Positions 47,864-58,782 of a DNA stretch of 64,000 nucleotides are shown here, one piece after another. The notes under the pieces were generated by a model. It saw only the letters and a list, made by a program, of their open reading frames with translations. It made no database searches and was not told the DNA's origin. Source of the stretch: Cristatella mucedo (Eukaryota > Bryozoa > Phylactolaemata > Cristatellidae). The stretch is from assembly GCA_009760855.2 (NCBI GenBank), contig WPIO01000001.1, positions 14,415,501-14,479,500 of the forward strand, in the 5' to 3' direction. Every line of letters starts with the position of its first letter. Positions within the stretch are counted from its first letter, which is position 1. The position numbers and the translations under genes were made by a program.

Positions 47864-48925
47864 TACTTGATAAAGTGCCCTCAGAGAACTTAATCTCTTT
47901 CTAGGCGCTTTACATTTGCTGCAAAGGGAAACGCAATAAAATGGTAAGTAAAATCGTGCTTGAAAAACAAACAAAATGAATAACATGGTTAGGGGTGACA
48001 TGCACAGGGTCAGCATGTAAATGTGGTTAGTGGCAGCATGCACAGTGTCAGCACGCATAAGCACATCAAGGACGAATCACAGGGACCCACTAAATGCTGT
48101 CCTAAATAGGTGTGTTTTTAAGTTCCTTTTAAATGTGGTCAGGTCAGGGAATGTTCTGACGCAGGTCGGGAGGGAGTTCCAAGCTTTGGGAGCATACGAA
48201 CTAAATGCACGGTCTCCAAAGGATTTGAGGTTTGTACGAGGTATTTCTACAATGTTGGATTCCGAAAAGCGGGTGGTACGATGCTTGGCCTGATGGGGGA
48301 GTATGTCGGAAAGATAAGCTGGAACCGTAGAATGAAGAGACCTAAAAGTGAGCGACAAAACCTTGAAGTCAATCCGTTGCTTGACTGGTAGCCAGTGCAG
48401 GTCGGTGAGAAGTGGTGTGATGTGGCAACTGCGACGCTCACGACAGACAAGCCTAGCTGCAGAGTTTTGCACCAGCTGCAATCGCCTGATCGCACATGCT
48501 GGTAGGCCAGTGAGCAGTGAGTTGCAGAAGTCGAGACGAGATGTCACGAATGCATGGACCAACTTAGATGTGGTATCCTTATCTAAACAAGCCCGAATTT
48601 TAGCAATATTATGAAGCTGAAAATAGGCAGCTTTGACCGTCGAGCTGATATGGTCGTGTAACGAGAGGTCGCTTTGGAATATGACACCTAGATTTCGAGC
48701 CGATTCGACAGGAGATATGCTGGCAGAGCCAATTTTGAGCGTCAGCCTTTCCAATTTCTGAATCACACTGGGTTTTCCCATAGCTAGTAAGTTAGTTTTG
48801 TCATCGTTTAGTTTTAGAAAATTTGCTGCCATCCACGTGCGGATGTTATCAATGCATGCAGCAAGTGAGTTTAGAGAATTTGAGGTGCTCGAAGGCTGGG
48901 AGGGATCGAAGCAAAGGTACAAAGG
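47826..48925 (-). mobile_element. LINE-A copy nested in the hAT (C-terminal RT region and 3' end)
   Basis: A 281-codon intact frame on the minus strand covers the end of the reverse transcriptase and the C-terminal domain ([68 protein letters not shown]). Such motifs occur in L2/CR1/Jockey-like LINEs. The 3' end has the AAAGCGCC...GGCGCTTT hairpin and a (TTA)n tail, seen here as (ATA/TAA)n at 47826-47862. 5'-truncated at about 48925. Nearly identical to copies at 27385 and 58783. Confidence 0.93.
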
Positions 48926-49200
48926 TACATTACTCCTTCACGCCAAAATGTTCACATGAAGGTTAGCAAAATAAATCGATTGTTTTACCTTCACGCGAAA
49001 ATAGCTATTCGGACACCTTCACGCTTCACACGCTCGTGAAGTACATCGCAGCGCCTTTTATCGCCGCTTGTAATTATTACAAATTAACGAAAAACATGGA
49101 GTGACAAATATTTTTGGGATAACGTTGCGGGCCGTATAGAAGACCTCGGCGGGCCGGCTGGTGGCCCGCGGGCCATGTGTTGGACACCACTGCCTTAAAT

Positions 49201-49900
49201 AAATAGAAAATTGCTATTCCTCTACAAGAAATCTGCTTCCGTGGTTAGGGCAAGGATATTTTGAAATTCTCGGTTTCGCTTTGCAGACATAAGATTTGCA
49301 CATATAGCATTCGTAGTGCTGCTACCCGAATTAGTGATATCCTAATGGACCTAATACTCTAGATTAGTATCCACTGAATTCTAACAGTGCAGATGCGTTA
49401 AACGAACATTTTAGTATTTTGTAATTGCAGAGTAAGAGAATAGTGAGTAGCCATATTTAATTGCCAAAATCAAGAGATTGCGTTCACTCAATAGATGAAT
49501 TTTGCTACCTTTGTACAAAAGCAAAACGTACTCGGTGAAAGAGTCTTTGATAATCGAGGCATACAAGGCATGCTCAGGCATGCCTGTCGAAGATCAAGGC
49601 AAGCTCGCACCCCATTCCGCATGCGAACACTGCATGAACTCTTGAAGGTAAGGTGAACAAGGCTTCGTCGAGAAAGCAGTTTGCAGTATAACCACAAATT
49701 AAGAACACCTAATCATTTCTGAACCCCAGTCATTTTTGAATGACTTTAAAGTAAATACGTGTTAATTTCGATACACAGCTGTTCTTTCTGACTGAATGTG
49801 CATCACAAAACGCGAGTTTGTCAATTTTCTCATAGAAATGGGTTAATTTCAAGTTATAAACTGTCCTAATGCAATGTGATGTCTCTGTAACTGTAACTAC
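49201..49900. other. Intergenic, nothing recognised
   Basis: Between the hAT and a LINE-B fragment; short open frames only. Confidence 0.5.
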
Positions 49901-50145
49901 CATCTGTAACTCCACGAAGTCACACGGACTAAGTGGGTGTTGGGCTGAAGATTTTTCTATTGCGAACTTAAAACCAGAGTGGCTTTTAGTGTGCATACGG
50001 TAGCCAACCGACTTAATCATTCTCGAAACAGAGACTAAAAGAAGCATAGCTGAGTCAGGAGAGCAGTTGAGGAAGTGAGTAGAGAAACAGCTCAGGACGG
50101 CTGGAAAGGATGTGCCACAGTCGCCAGAAGAAGATCTGGTCTTAC
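49900..50145 (-). mobile_element. LINE-B 3' end
   Basis: GTAACTCCACGAAGTCACAC, GGACTAAGTGGGTGTTGGGC, CATACGGTAGCCAACCGACT, AGCATAGCTGAGTCAGGAGA. Confidence 0.75.
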
Positions 50146-51853
50146 AAAAGCAGAGATTGTAGGGATTAATCGCCACTTTCGTATTTTGTTAATGAAAAAA
50201 ATGACTAAAGCTTAATTATTCTTGTTTTAATCTTAGCATCAGTGGCATCTCATTTCAGTTGTTTCCGGCAGCCACTCTGGACCAACTTCTCATAAGCAAA
50301 AATTGGTGGCTCGTGTCCACCTGATTTTGGTTAGCATCCGATTTTAGTCCAGCTTCAAAACAGATGAAAACTGTTGTTGCACCCTAGCACCAGGAAAGCT
50401 ATACCGGTACCTTCCACAAATGCCGATAAGTTAACTTACTTGTGCAGCCATACTACTGTAGCCCTCTAGATTAGCCAGCTTGTCATTCTCTGCCGTGCAC
50501 CGGGGTTCGTAGTAAGCAGACCAAAACCAACACACTGACTTCGATGCTGGCTTGCTGCACAGCCCATCGTTGTACAGTGCTAGTTGTGTACAGACGTAAT
50601 GGGAAGAAAGGTGGGAAACTTATTTCTTTGACTTTCTAATGCCAAGGTTTAGACCCTATTCTGTTTTTTTTGCTCATCCGTGCCATGCAAAAGCTTAATG
50701 ATTCCGGGTTTTTTATGTATACATGGTTTTGCCAACGGCCGTACGAGTCTGGCTTAGGCTATGGAATGCAAATGGGGATGGACTGCATTGAACAGCTATT
50801 CTGGCTTCAACTTTTCTCTGTCCAATAGTATCGGCCATACCGAGCAGATAGTCTAGTATGAGCACCAAGTCAAAGGCATGTACATGTGCTTTTCTGTCAT
50901 AGGTTCAAACCAGTGAACCGCTCGCCGATTCGGTGTACATTAATGGTATTCTTTCACCTTGTTTATTTGTAATTGCTTCGTAGCAGGAAAAGCTGGCTGA
51001 AGCCTCAGATTCTTTGTCAGTCTACATCAGTCGGCCATCATTAGCAATGCAATAGATCGCAGGGAATGTCTGATTACGCAGAGCTGGAACACTGCTTGAA
51101 ACCAGCTAAATCCGACGGCACGATTTTGACCCAACAGTGAGCAGCCAAGGAAAAGTCCGTAAGATAGTCATCGCTGCTGTGGGTATCCAGCTGATGTGTT
51201 GGCCGTGCGAATCTTCTTACTTAGAATCGAACATTTGGGAAATTTTCTAGAGGCAACTTGGGCACGAAATCCACATCGACTACTGTCGACTGCGAGCTCG
51301 ACAGGATGTGGTCTCGGAAGGAACGAGGTGCTCGACATGATGTGGTCTCGGAAGGATGCTCCAGTGGCACCGATGGCTCTGTTCGCACCACCTACGAGGA
51401 GAGGGTCATAAAGACCAAAGGTATTGCACGTCGTTCAGAAAACAAGGTGCCAGTGTGGAATGAAATTATTTATTGTCTCTGGCATAAATACTAAAAGATG
51501 CCGTGCACAGCTCATTCGCTATCACTTCGACTGGAGCGAGCTTTCAAGCTATTTGCAGCAGTTCCGAGAGCCCCGACCAGCTTCGCTACGTGTACACTCT
51601 TGTGAATGAGAGCAGCTGCAAAGATCCCCACGTTTAGTGGCACTCCCCCACCGGAGCGCTACTCATGGTGCCAGCTGTCCCGCTGTCAATGCCTGGCTCA
51701 GATCGGCAAACGCTCAACGGCACATTTGCCCTGGCTCGTGGTTCGGCAGTCATTGCAAGTGGGAGGGGAAGAGGAGGCAGTGCACACGCAGCACGAGTCT
51801 CGCTTGGAGAAACAAACGCTATGCCGGCGCCTCGACGACCGCCCGAGTCACTG
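50146..51853. other. Intergenic; GC-rich 3' flank of RIOK3
   Basis: No gene recognised. A 19-bp word GATGTGGTCTCGGAAGGA occurs twice 33 bp apart (51306 and 51339). GC content rises from about 51,250 toward RIOK3; overlapping open frames there follow from the composition. Confidence 0.45.
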
Positions 51854-53025
51854 CTAACGGTCGCCTTCGACACCTTCGCGGTGCACCGCTCCGCTGCCAT
51901 CCTCATTCGGACCCTTGCCGACATCCTCATCGACACCGTCAGCAGCATCCTCCTCCTCCTCATCATCATCATCGGGGTCGTCTTCATCCTCGTCGCTGCT
52001 GGCAGGCCACGCCTCGCCAGCTCCGGCTGCCGGCTCACCTTTCTCCGACCGGATCAGGCTGTGCTCAAACAAACGATCGAACGCGTAGCGCTTCCGCTCC
52101 TGGTCGAGGCTCAGATGCACCTCCTCTTTTTCGTAGTCCTGTATCTGCTGGAGAAACTCTTGCCCGGTGCCCGTAAGCGCGAGGCGAGTGATGCGGTTGA
52201 ACAGCTCGTACTCGCTGCCTGGCTCCAGCTGCAGGCCCTGCTTTCGAAAGAAGGTCGTCACGTTGGCGCAGTCCCTCAGCAGGAACGCGTTTGCCTCCGG
52301 GTGCGACCGATCAACGGCCTGGCCGACGTCGATGAGCCAAGGCCGCTCTTCGTGCCACAGCACGTTGTACTCGCTCAGGTCGGCGTGCACCATATTGCAC
52401 CGGTCGTACAGGACGTGCATCGCCTCGATACACTGATCGTAGGCGTGCGCCAGCCGCTCGCCGGTCAGTCCTGCGTCTTTCAGCTTGGGAGCGGCGACCT
52501 GGTCCTTGCCGATGAACGACATGATGAGTATGTGGCCCTTGAGACGCACCACGTCCGGGCAGTCGACGCCAAACTTGCGCATGCGGCGCAGGTTCAGCGT
52601 CTCCTTCTCGGCCCAGAGGCGCATCACACGCCTCGAGTTCTGCCTCTTCGATTCGTCGCGGCCGAAGAAGAAGTCGCCGCGCACGTACTTCTCGCGGTTG
52701 CGGAACTCGCTCAGCGTCGTCGTGTAGATTTTGACGGCGCACTCCGCCGGCACTGCGACGCCATCGTCGCGCTTTCCGCCTGCAGCATGCACGATCACCG
52801 ACTCCTTGCCGCCGGCCACGACGCCGTGCACCGACTCGAGCAGACCTGAGTTGACCAGCTTGTACAGGGCGAGCCGAGTGCGCGCGTCAAATGCGCGTGT
52901 CGCAGTCGACTGCTCCTCCTTCCGGTCGTGTAGGCGCGCTGCCCGGCGTGCCTCGGCACTCGAATGCAGGAGCAGCTGATTGTAAACGCGATTCGACAGT
53001 CGCATGTCCATGCCTTCGGCATCGC
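51854..53025 (-). CDS. RIOK3: RIOK3 exon 3 (whole kinase domain)
   Basis: One 1,172-bp exon carries the entire RIO domain and C-terminus, from GDAEGMDMRLSNRVYNQL to stop TAG at 51854-51856. Strong third-position GC, unlike the ATP9 exons. The acidic tail (SSDEDEDDPDDDDEEEE) is encoded by a GAN-rich tract around 51940-52010. Confidence 0.96.
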
Positions 53026-53759
53026 CTGGACGAAACACGAAAACCCACTCGGGTTAAGAGTTGAACGCTCATCCACCGAGTGAGTACGTGGCTCGAGGCT
53101 AGGTCACAGCGGTGGGCACGGCAGCAATGCAACGGCTATGCCTCATTCAAAACTTGAGCAGCAGGTAGTGGTAGCAGCAGCAGGCACTGGCAGCAACAGC
53201 AGGTAGCGGCAGCTGCAGGCAGGGCTATGTACCTGTCTCGATCTGAAGTGGAAACGTGTCGAGTGCCTTGCGAACGTTCCGTCGGCTGCAAACTTCTGCA
53301 TCATGCTTGCTTCTCATGGCAGCGCCACTGCCAGAAATTCCACGCTTGGAGAACTGCGGTGGCTGAGGTGGAGGTCGAGCCTCGTAAGCTTCGCAAATTT
53401 CCGACTCGCCATCTGAAAGCTCAGCTTCCTGAGCTGGGTGGACACTCTTGTACTTGGCATATGACACGGTGACCTGGGTGCACAGCATAAACAGATAGTA
53501 GTCATTAGGCTATGAGCCACCGGTTTGTTGTTACTCTGTTTTACATTATTGCACTGACAGCAAAGACCGAATGCTATTGCAGATTGGTATCAGTAAGCAG
53601 GCATATATCAGAGAAGGCGCTAAGCAGCAGCTTGTGGCTCTAACCTCTCCATAAGGCAGTGTCCCTGCAGGTATTGCAGTGGCTTTCCCTGTGCTGCCCA
53701 CCTGTCAGTTGTGACCATGCATCACAACCAGGTGAGCTACACTAAACACGTGTGCGTGT

Positions 53760-53799
<40 letters not shown>

Positions 53800-56700
53800 C
53801 ACACACACACAAACACACACTGCACAGACACACACACACACACTGCAAAGACACACACACTGCACAGACACACACACACACACACACACACACGCAGAGA
53901 GATAAACACAGATCTGAATACTTTTCCATGCATTAACGCGACAGCTGGATCGAGCTCAGGCACACACACCTGTACATTCCAACTAGTACTAAAAGCAATG
54001 AGAGACTGACGAAATGACGTGCCAACCTCAAAAGTTGTACATACTACCTTGGACACGGGAAGCCAGAGTTACATCACGTCGCCGAATTCTATTGACGATG
54101 CTGACCTAAAAGCTTGAACTAGTCACAGACAGATGCTATCCAATGCCTTGTCCTTTGCATCTCGGCTAGGCGGGCCTTGGTGCCCATAAACGGCATGCCG
54201 AAGCTTGAGGACAGCAAGCAACATACAATGAGCTGAATGCAACACGGTGGGCCTGACAAGATTCGGTTGCTGGGCAGCATCGGGCGCAAGTGATAGCTGA
54301 CATTGAGACCAGGCAGAGGCTCATGCAGACTTCTCAGGCAGAACTTCTTTGGTCGAGAAATAGCCGGAGTGTGACTAGAGACACTACTGGGCTTGCTCAC
54401 GAGCCTTTGACTGCCCATGCAGGAGCAAAAGCTTAATGCAAGGAGAATGCAGTAGGCATACCCTGCCCGAACACCCGAGACCCTCGGGTGCTGGAACTGT
54501 AAGAAGGTCGAGCTACCAGAAGTGCTTCTGCTGCTCCCAATTTAAATTTGCTGTCGGCACGAGGCCACAGCTAACGAATGGATGACAAAGTAAGTTTGCT
54601 TCAATCTGCGTGTACACTAGCGAGTTCCGAATCAAGACGTATGCATCAGTATGCATCATGACCCGCTGAGTAGACTAAAGATTTTCTACTACTGCCAGTG
54701 ACGAGGCTTCTGATTCCGTGCAATAAAGAGTCACAAAGAATGCCGATAGCAGTGAGTAAAAAAAAGTCCAAATGCAATGGTGACCTCAGGTATTTTCCAT
54801 CCATTGAAAGCAGTTCGTCGTAAGGGCTACACAAGTGCCTTCTGCAGCTCAGCCGTGGCCTCTTCGGCACCCTAGTAAATTCATAGAGGTCGCTAATAAA
54901 ACAGCTACTTTTCCAATTCATCTTGTTCTCAGCTGCCGGTGACACAAGCCAACCTTAATAGGCACCATTGTCTTTTCTCATTGAGTGAGAATGACAGCTT
55001 ACTGACACCAGCATGGGTCAGTGGACCATGCTGACAGACAAGGAGATTGCACAAATGCACCAACTGAAGAAAAAAAGAATGCTTCTGTCGAAAAACAACC
55101 GGCACGTGGATTAAGCCCATTATAAGCTCAAGCTATGGTTTTTTTTAACCCACCATGAAAAGCCTTCAATTGAAGATCGTCAACGCTGATACAACAGCTT
55201 AAGAGTAAGCAGAGGAAAGTAGGCAGCGCATGCACGGCCACCTGAACGGAATAACCAGGCTCAGTAAATAACCTAATATAATATAATTCATTTATATAAC
55301 ACCCCAAGAGAACTTAATCTCTATTCAGGCGCTTCACAAATGCCTCGGGGCTCGAGCCCACGACCTCAGTCAGACCTTGGTCGGGGCGAGCACCTTAACC
55401 GCTAGACCAACCCAGCTCGGCAACCTACCGAAGCTACAGCAGCATGGATGGCACGGTGCGGTCTCAATCATTCGAATCCTACCCAAATCCAGTTTTATCC
55501 AAGTCGGGATTTCTCACATAGCCCATTTTAGCAGCATCGGGTATTCGGCCTACACCCAGCCATGACTGCACGTGTCACACTGTTCGTTCTGCTCTCGGGA
55601 TTGATGGCAAATACAAAGAGCAGGATTGAAGTGTTGTTATCTTATGAATCTCCGTCTGTAACTCTACAAAGCCGCTAGACTATGTGGGTGTTACACAGGA
55701 GACTTTTGAATAGTGCACTCACAGCCTAAGCGGCTTTCAGTACGCATTCGGTGGCCAACAGAAATCATCTCACACAACAGAGAAAGTGAGAAGCATAGCA
55801 GAGTCAGGAGAGCAGTTGAGGTAGTGAGTGGCACGGAAGTAGCAGCTCAGGACTGCTGGAAATGATGTGCCATAGCCGGCAGCAGGAGAGTAGTTGTCGC
55901 TGCATAAGAATCGTGGAAGTAAGTTACACAGTCTGGGACCTGCAGAGCAAAAGCGTCTGTTACCAACGTTCTTTAAGCAGAAACATGGAGCAGCTAATTC
56001 CTTGTGCATACAGGACCTGAGGGCACAAGGAGGCTGAAAGTGGTGCACCAGTTCAGCTAGGTATGAAGGAGCCAAGCCGGGCGGACCTTGTGGGCCGGCA
56101 CAAGTGTAGCGACACGCCAAAATAAAACCAGGTTTTTATTGGTAAAATCGGCTTTTATTCCATAAAAACAAATAACCCGATACTTCAAGCAAAACCGGGT
56201 TTTCCATCCTTGTACAGCAGAACCTTGCAGCCAAAAAATGCAGGCAGGTTTTGGAGCTTCCTAATGAATGAAGCAAAGTGGCCAATGTGTCAATGGCCCA
56301 AGTGACTTGACCACATTTAAAAAGAACTTAAAAACACCTATTTATGACAGCATTTAGTGGGTCCCTGTGATTCGTCCTTTATGTGCTCGTGCGTGCTGAC
56401 ACTGTGCATGCTGCCACTAACCACATTTGCATGCTGACCCTGTGCATGTCACCCCTAACCATGTCGATCATGTTGTTTATCAAGCATGATACAGCGTGGC
56501 GTTTGCAGCAAATGTAAAGCTGCCTAGAGAGAGATTGGGTTCTCTGAGGGCGCTTTATCAAGTGTATTATTATTATTTGATCCTGACAGGCAGTCAAACG
56601 CCGGAGTCTTATATCAGACAGATGATGGCAGTTCTAGGTTTCTGAATTACAGCCTATAGGTACCGCATATGTTGTGTGTAATAATTGGTCAGTTGTACTC

Positions 56701-57494
56701 TGGGCTTCGAGCCAGACAGTTGTGCTCTCTGCTTCGAACGAGTCAGTTGTGTTTACAACTGTGTTTAGTTGTGTTTACAGTTGTGCTTCGAGCCAGTCAG
56801 TTGTACGCTACGGTGTACAGATGCAGCCCGCTGTGGCTGTCGAATAAACTTCTGCGCTAAGGATATGGATTCTTTATATTAAGCTATGGGCTCTACTGAT
56901 TGCTGCCGAGATCTGCTACCGTAGACCGCCAGCTTCACTGGCATTGGTTATGCGTCTGCTCGTACCAGCACCGTTAGCAGCACTGCAACTTTAGCAAAGA
57001 ACTTTGATGCAGAAGCCTTCACAGCGCGTTTGAAACAATAGGTGGTGCATTACACTCGACAAGAGACATACCGCGACTGCACAGAAATATGTATTTACCT
57101 TGCTCGTCCCGTTGTGTTTTCTTTCTTCGCATTTTAGAATTGCGTCGGCTTCTCTGTCGAACTCCAGCTGAAGCATCTGAGCTAGCAGCAAGTCGTTCAC
57201 GGTATCTTGCTCAGGCTCGACGGCAGCAGCGGCTGCGCCAGTGACGAGGTCTGAAGCTTCGCCAGTGGCGATGTCTGCGGCGGCGCAGGCGGCGATGGCT
57301 GCGGCGGCGATGGCTGTGGAGGCGTTGTCTTCGGCGGGGATGGAAGCGCCCCGACAGGCCGAGGCCTGCTCCTCGTCTAACAGCTGCTGAGCGAGCTCTT
57401 CGCTCATGACATCCTCAAACGACTTCGGAACCGTCGCATTAGCGCGGCTCCATCCTACCCACGGCGTGGACGCCAAAGGTACCTCTGCACTCAT
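51854..57494 (-). CDS. RIOK3: RIOK3-family atypical serine/threonine kinase, 3 exons
   Basis: Seen: three minus-strand exons (57494-57099, 53473-53233, 53025-51854) join in frame into 602 codons plus stop; human RIOK3 has 519 residues. The N-terminal region has DVMSEELAQQLLDEE and LAQMLQLEFDREADA, which are RIO3-specific. The kinase domain shows the loop GGKESVIVHA, Lys in AVKIY, WAEKETLNLRRM, HILIMSFIGKDQVAAPKLK, catalytic HADLSEYN (about 52361-52390) and metal-binding IDV in LIDVGQAVD. Known for the family: cytoplasmic, associated with 40S subunit maturation and turnover. Odd: an Ala-rich insert of about 40 residues near the N-terminus, GQ where RIO3 usually has SQ, an acidic C-terminal run (about 30 residues) absent from human RIOK3, and very GC-rich coding DNA. 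Tail-to-tail with ATP9. ATG at 57494 opens the conserved N-terminus. Confidence 0.95.
53233..53473 (-). CDS. RIOK3: RIOK3 exon 2
   Basis: VTVSYAKYKSVHPAQEAELS, a proline-rich link, KRGISGSGAAMRSKHDAEVC, ending at ...IETG. The KHD.VC block is RIO3-specific. Acceptor CACCCAG and donor ACAG|GTACAT give correct phase. Intron 1 (3.6 kb) holds the large CA microsatellite. Confidence 0.92.
53757..53893. repeat. (CA)n microsatellite in RIOK3 intron 1
   Basis: About 135 bp of CA repeats with TGCACAGACA and TGCAAAGACA interruptions that themselves recur. Confidence 0.97.
53894..55270. other. RIOK3 intron 1, nothing recognised
   Basis: Two minus frames of 99 codons (54418-54119; 54945-54646) are open, but neither resembles a known family or completes RIOK3. 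Confidence 0.45.
55275..55425 (-). repeat. SINE-2, best copy
   Basis: On the minus strand: CTGGGTTGGTCTAGCGGTTA (A box), AGGTGCTCGCCCCGACCAAG, GTCGTGGGCTCGAGCCCCGA (B box), then GAAGCGCCTGAATAGAGATT and AAGTTCTCTTGGGGTGTTAT. tRNA-like head joined to a LINE-A-like tail. Confidence 0.87.
55655..56125 (-). mobile_element. LINE-B 3' end with C-terminal coding remnant
   Basis: The minus strand (56120-55770) reads APSYLAELVHHFQPPCALRS, then SAGPRLCNLLPRFL, which corresponds to the LAPSYL.ELL...RSLRS...APRLWNSLP end of L2/CR1-like ORF2. This defines LINE-B sense as minus here. In RIOK3 intron 1. Confidence 0.8.
56285..56577 (+). mobile_element. LINE-A 3' end
   Basis: AAGTGACTTGACCACATTTA, CAGCATTTAGTGGGTCCCTG, GCAAATGTAAAGCTGCCTAG, GAGATTGGGTTCTCTGAGGG, then (TTA)n. 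Confidence 0.88.
56670..56890 (+). repeat. LTR-like fragment
   Basis: TGGTCAGTTGTACTCTGGGC, TTCGAGCCAGACAGTTGTGC and internal reiterations of CAGTTGTG, followed by GAATAAACTTCTGCGC (polyadenylation-like). Related to 62262-62400. No pair of ends identified. Confidence 0.5.
57099..57494 (-). CDS. RIOK3: RIOK3 exon 1
   Basis: 132 codons, phase 0 end at AAG|GTAAAT. Contains FEDVMSEELAQQLLDEEQA, an Ala/Asp-rich low-complexity stretch, and DLLLAQMLQLEFDREADA followed by KHNGTSK. Starts with the only in-frame ATG that precedes the conserved block. Confidence 0.9.
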
Positions 57495-57785
57495 GGCTGA
57501 GTGTATACTAATCGGCTAGACCGGACATATATACTCCACGAAAGACGACCTTGACGACCTCCGGTTGCAAAACCAGCCGCAAGGTGGGTGCGTATGTAGA
57601 TATTTATATATGTGTGCAGAGGTAAGTGGCAAACCGGAAACTGCATTAACAAAAAATTAGTCAATTCTTTAAGCTGTATATTTTTAAATCTACTATCTAA
57701 GAAGTAATATGGTTTAACATCCACAATACATAGCTAGATGGTGCCGTAATTGCCATCAGTTATTTTATACTAGTCTGTCGTCATT
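57495..57785 (-). promoter_or_regulatory. Presumed RIOK3 5' flank
   Basis: Immediately upstream of the RIOK3 ATG. An AT-rich TATATAT word lies about 35 bp upstream of the ATG, too close to be a classical TATA box for this start. No CpG-rich promoter island is evident by eye. Confidence 0.25.
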
Positions 57786-57952
57786 ATCCTAGCTGATTAA
57801 ACAGCCTCTTTTTGTATAGCGACAGAAGAGCCTTTACGGCAATCACCACCGCTTGCAGTGGCGATATAGAATTGCCCATAGCAGGAATCGAACCCACGAC
57901 CTCGGGACCGAGGTCGTGAAAGCAACCGCCTTACATAGTGTGCCGTCATATG
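57786..57952 (-). repeat. SINE-1 copy
   Basis: CTAGCTGATTAAACAGCCTC, GCCTTTACGGCAATCACCAC, GGAATCGAACCCACGACCTC, GGGACCGAGGTCGTGAAAGC, AACCGCCTTACATAGTGTGC. Confidence 0.9.
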
Positions 57953-58600
57953 TATCGTAATGACGTCATACACAACTGCGTTTACACCTTTAGATGCCTA
58001 CCTAGTAAACTAGTACCGTCACGCTCTTGTTAGTGCCGTGTTGCTGAATTTGTTAATAATAATTCATTGGATTGATGGTTTCTTGCTTTGAATCCTGCCA
58101 ATATTAGGCACAGGTAAATAATAATTATAACAATGTTTATCCTCTAGGCGTACGCCGAGCGAGAGAACCGTAGCTGGGGAGTTAACTCGAAATGACTGGC
58201 CTAAGATGAAGATGAGGGGGCAAGTCACATCCGGTTGAGGCTGCGAGCTTGAGACGTCCGGACTCGGTAAGCTTGTGCTGGCTTCGTTCGACCGAGCCTA
58301 GCCGACGATTATCTAGATACTCGATGAGATCATTATTTTAAATACAAATACGCTGCCTATCGGCTGCTTTACTTGTTTCTGCTCCTAAACAAATTCGCCG
58401 CCTGCGCTTCTCATTATGCTGAAACCAGCCGTGGAAAGTTGCCTTTGAACGGCCGGCGCATATGGTCAATTAAAGCTGCGCTCACACTTTTCATATTCTG
58501 TTTTGAAATTCAAATACCGTCCCCAGAAAATAATAATGTTCTTTTACGACGTTGGGCATATTCTTTTGATATCTTGATAGTTGTTGGGAGTAATGATATA
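57953..58600. other. Intergenic, nothing recognised
   Basis: 58150-58330 is more GC-rich. No gene call. Confidence 0.45.
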
Positions 58601-58603
58601 GTT

Positions 58604-58658
58604 TGCTAGAGATTAAGTTCTTTGAGGGAGTTATGATAATGTATTATTATCATTATTT
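58604..58658 (+). repeat. LINE-A/SINE-2 tail fragment
   Basis: TAGAGATTAAGTTCTTTGAG, GGAGTTATGATAATG, (TTATTATCATTATT). Confidence 0.6.
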
Positions 58659-58782
58659 GATCCTGTAATTGCAGCCTTGCAAAGATCCTAAAGGTCGAAT
58701 TTTCAATGTTGTATGTCTTGATTAATAATTTCTTACGGTGTAATTAAGGATAAGGAATGACGTTGGGCTTTTTTGGACCAAT

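Larger units (their letters stand above)
45370..49192 (-). mobile_element. hAT DNA transposon with TIRs and 8-bp target duplication
   Basis: Left end CAGGGGTGTCCAAC (45370) is the inverted match (13 of 14) of the right end CAGTGGTGTCCAAC (read inward from 49192). Both ends are flanked by CCTTAAAT (45362-45369 and 49193-49200), the 8-bp duplication typical of hAT elements. Subterminal DNA is rich in GGCCCGCGGGCC-like runs near the right end, as in Charlie-type hATs. It encodes a minus-strand transposase (45767-47497). A LINE-A copy (47826-48925) is nested between the transposase N-terminus and the right end; without it the element would be about 2.7 kb. It lies 0.75 kb beyond the ATP9 stop codon. 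Confidence 0.94.

Noticed and set aside
51665-52849. Plus-strand ORF of 394 codons
   Set aside because: It is exactly antisense to the conserved RIOK3 kinase exon. High GC at third positions removes stops from the opposite strand. The product has no motif, while the minus strand has all RIO landmarks.
53705-54056. Cys/Val- and His/Thr-repeat ORFs over the CA microsatellite
   Set aside because: They are translations of a dinucleotide repeat in an intron.
57495-57560. TATA box for RIOK3
   Set aside because: The TATATAT word lies about 35 bp before the ATG, which would leave almost no 5' UTR. AT-rich flanks give such words often.
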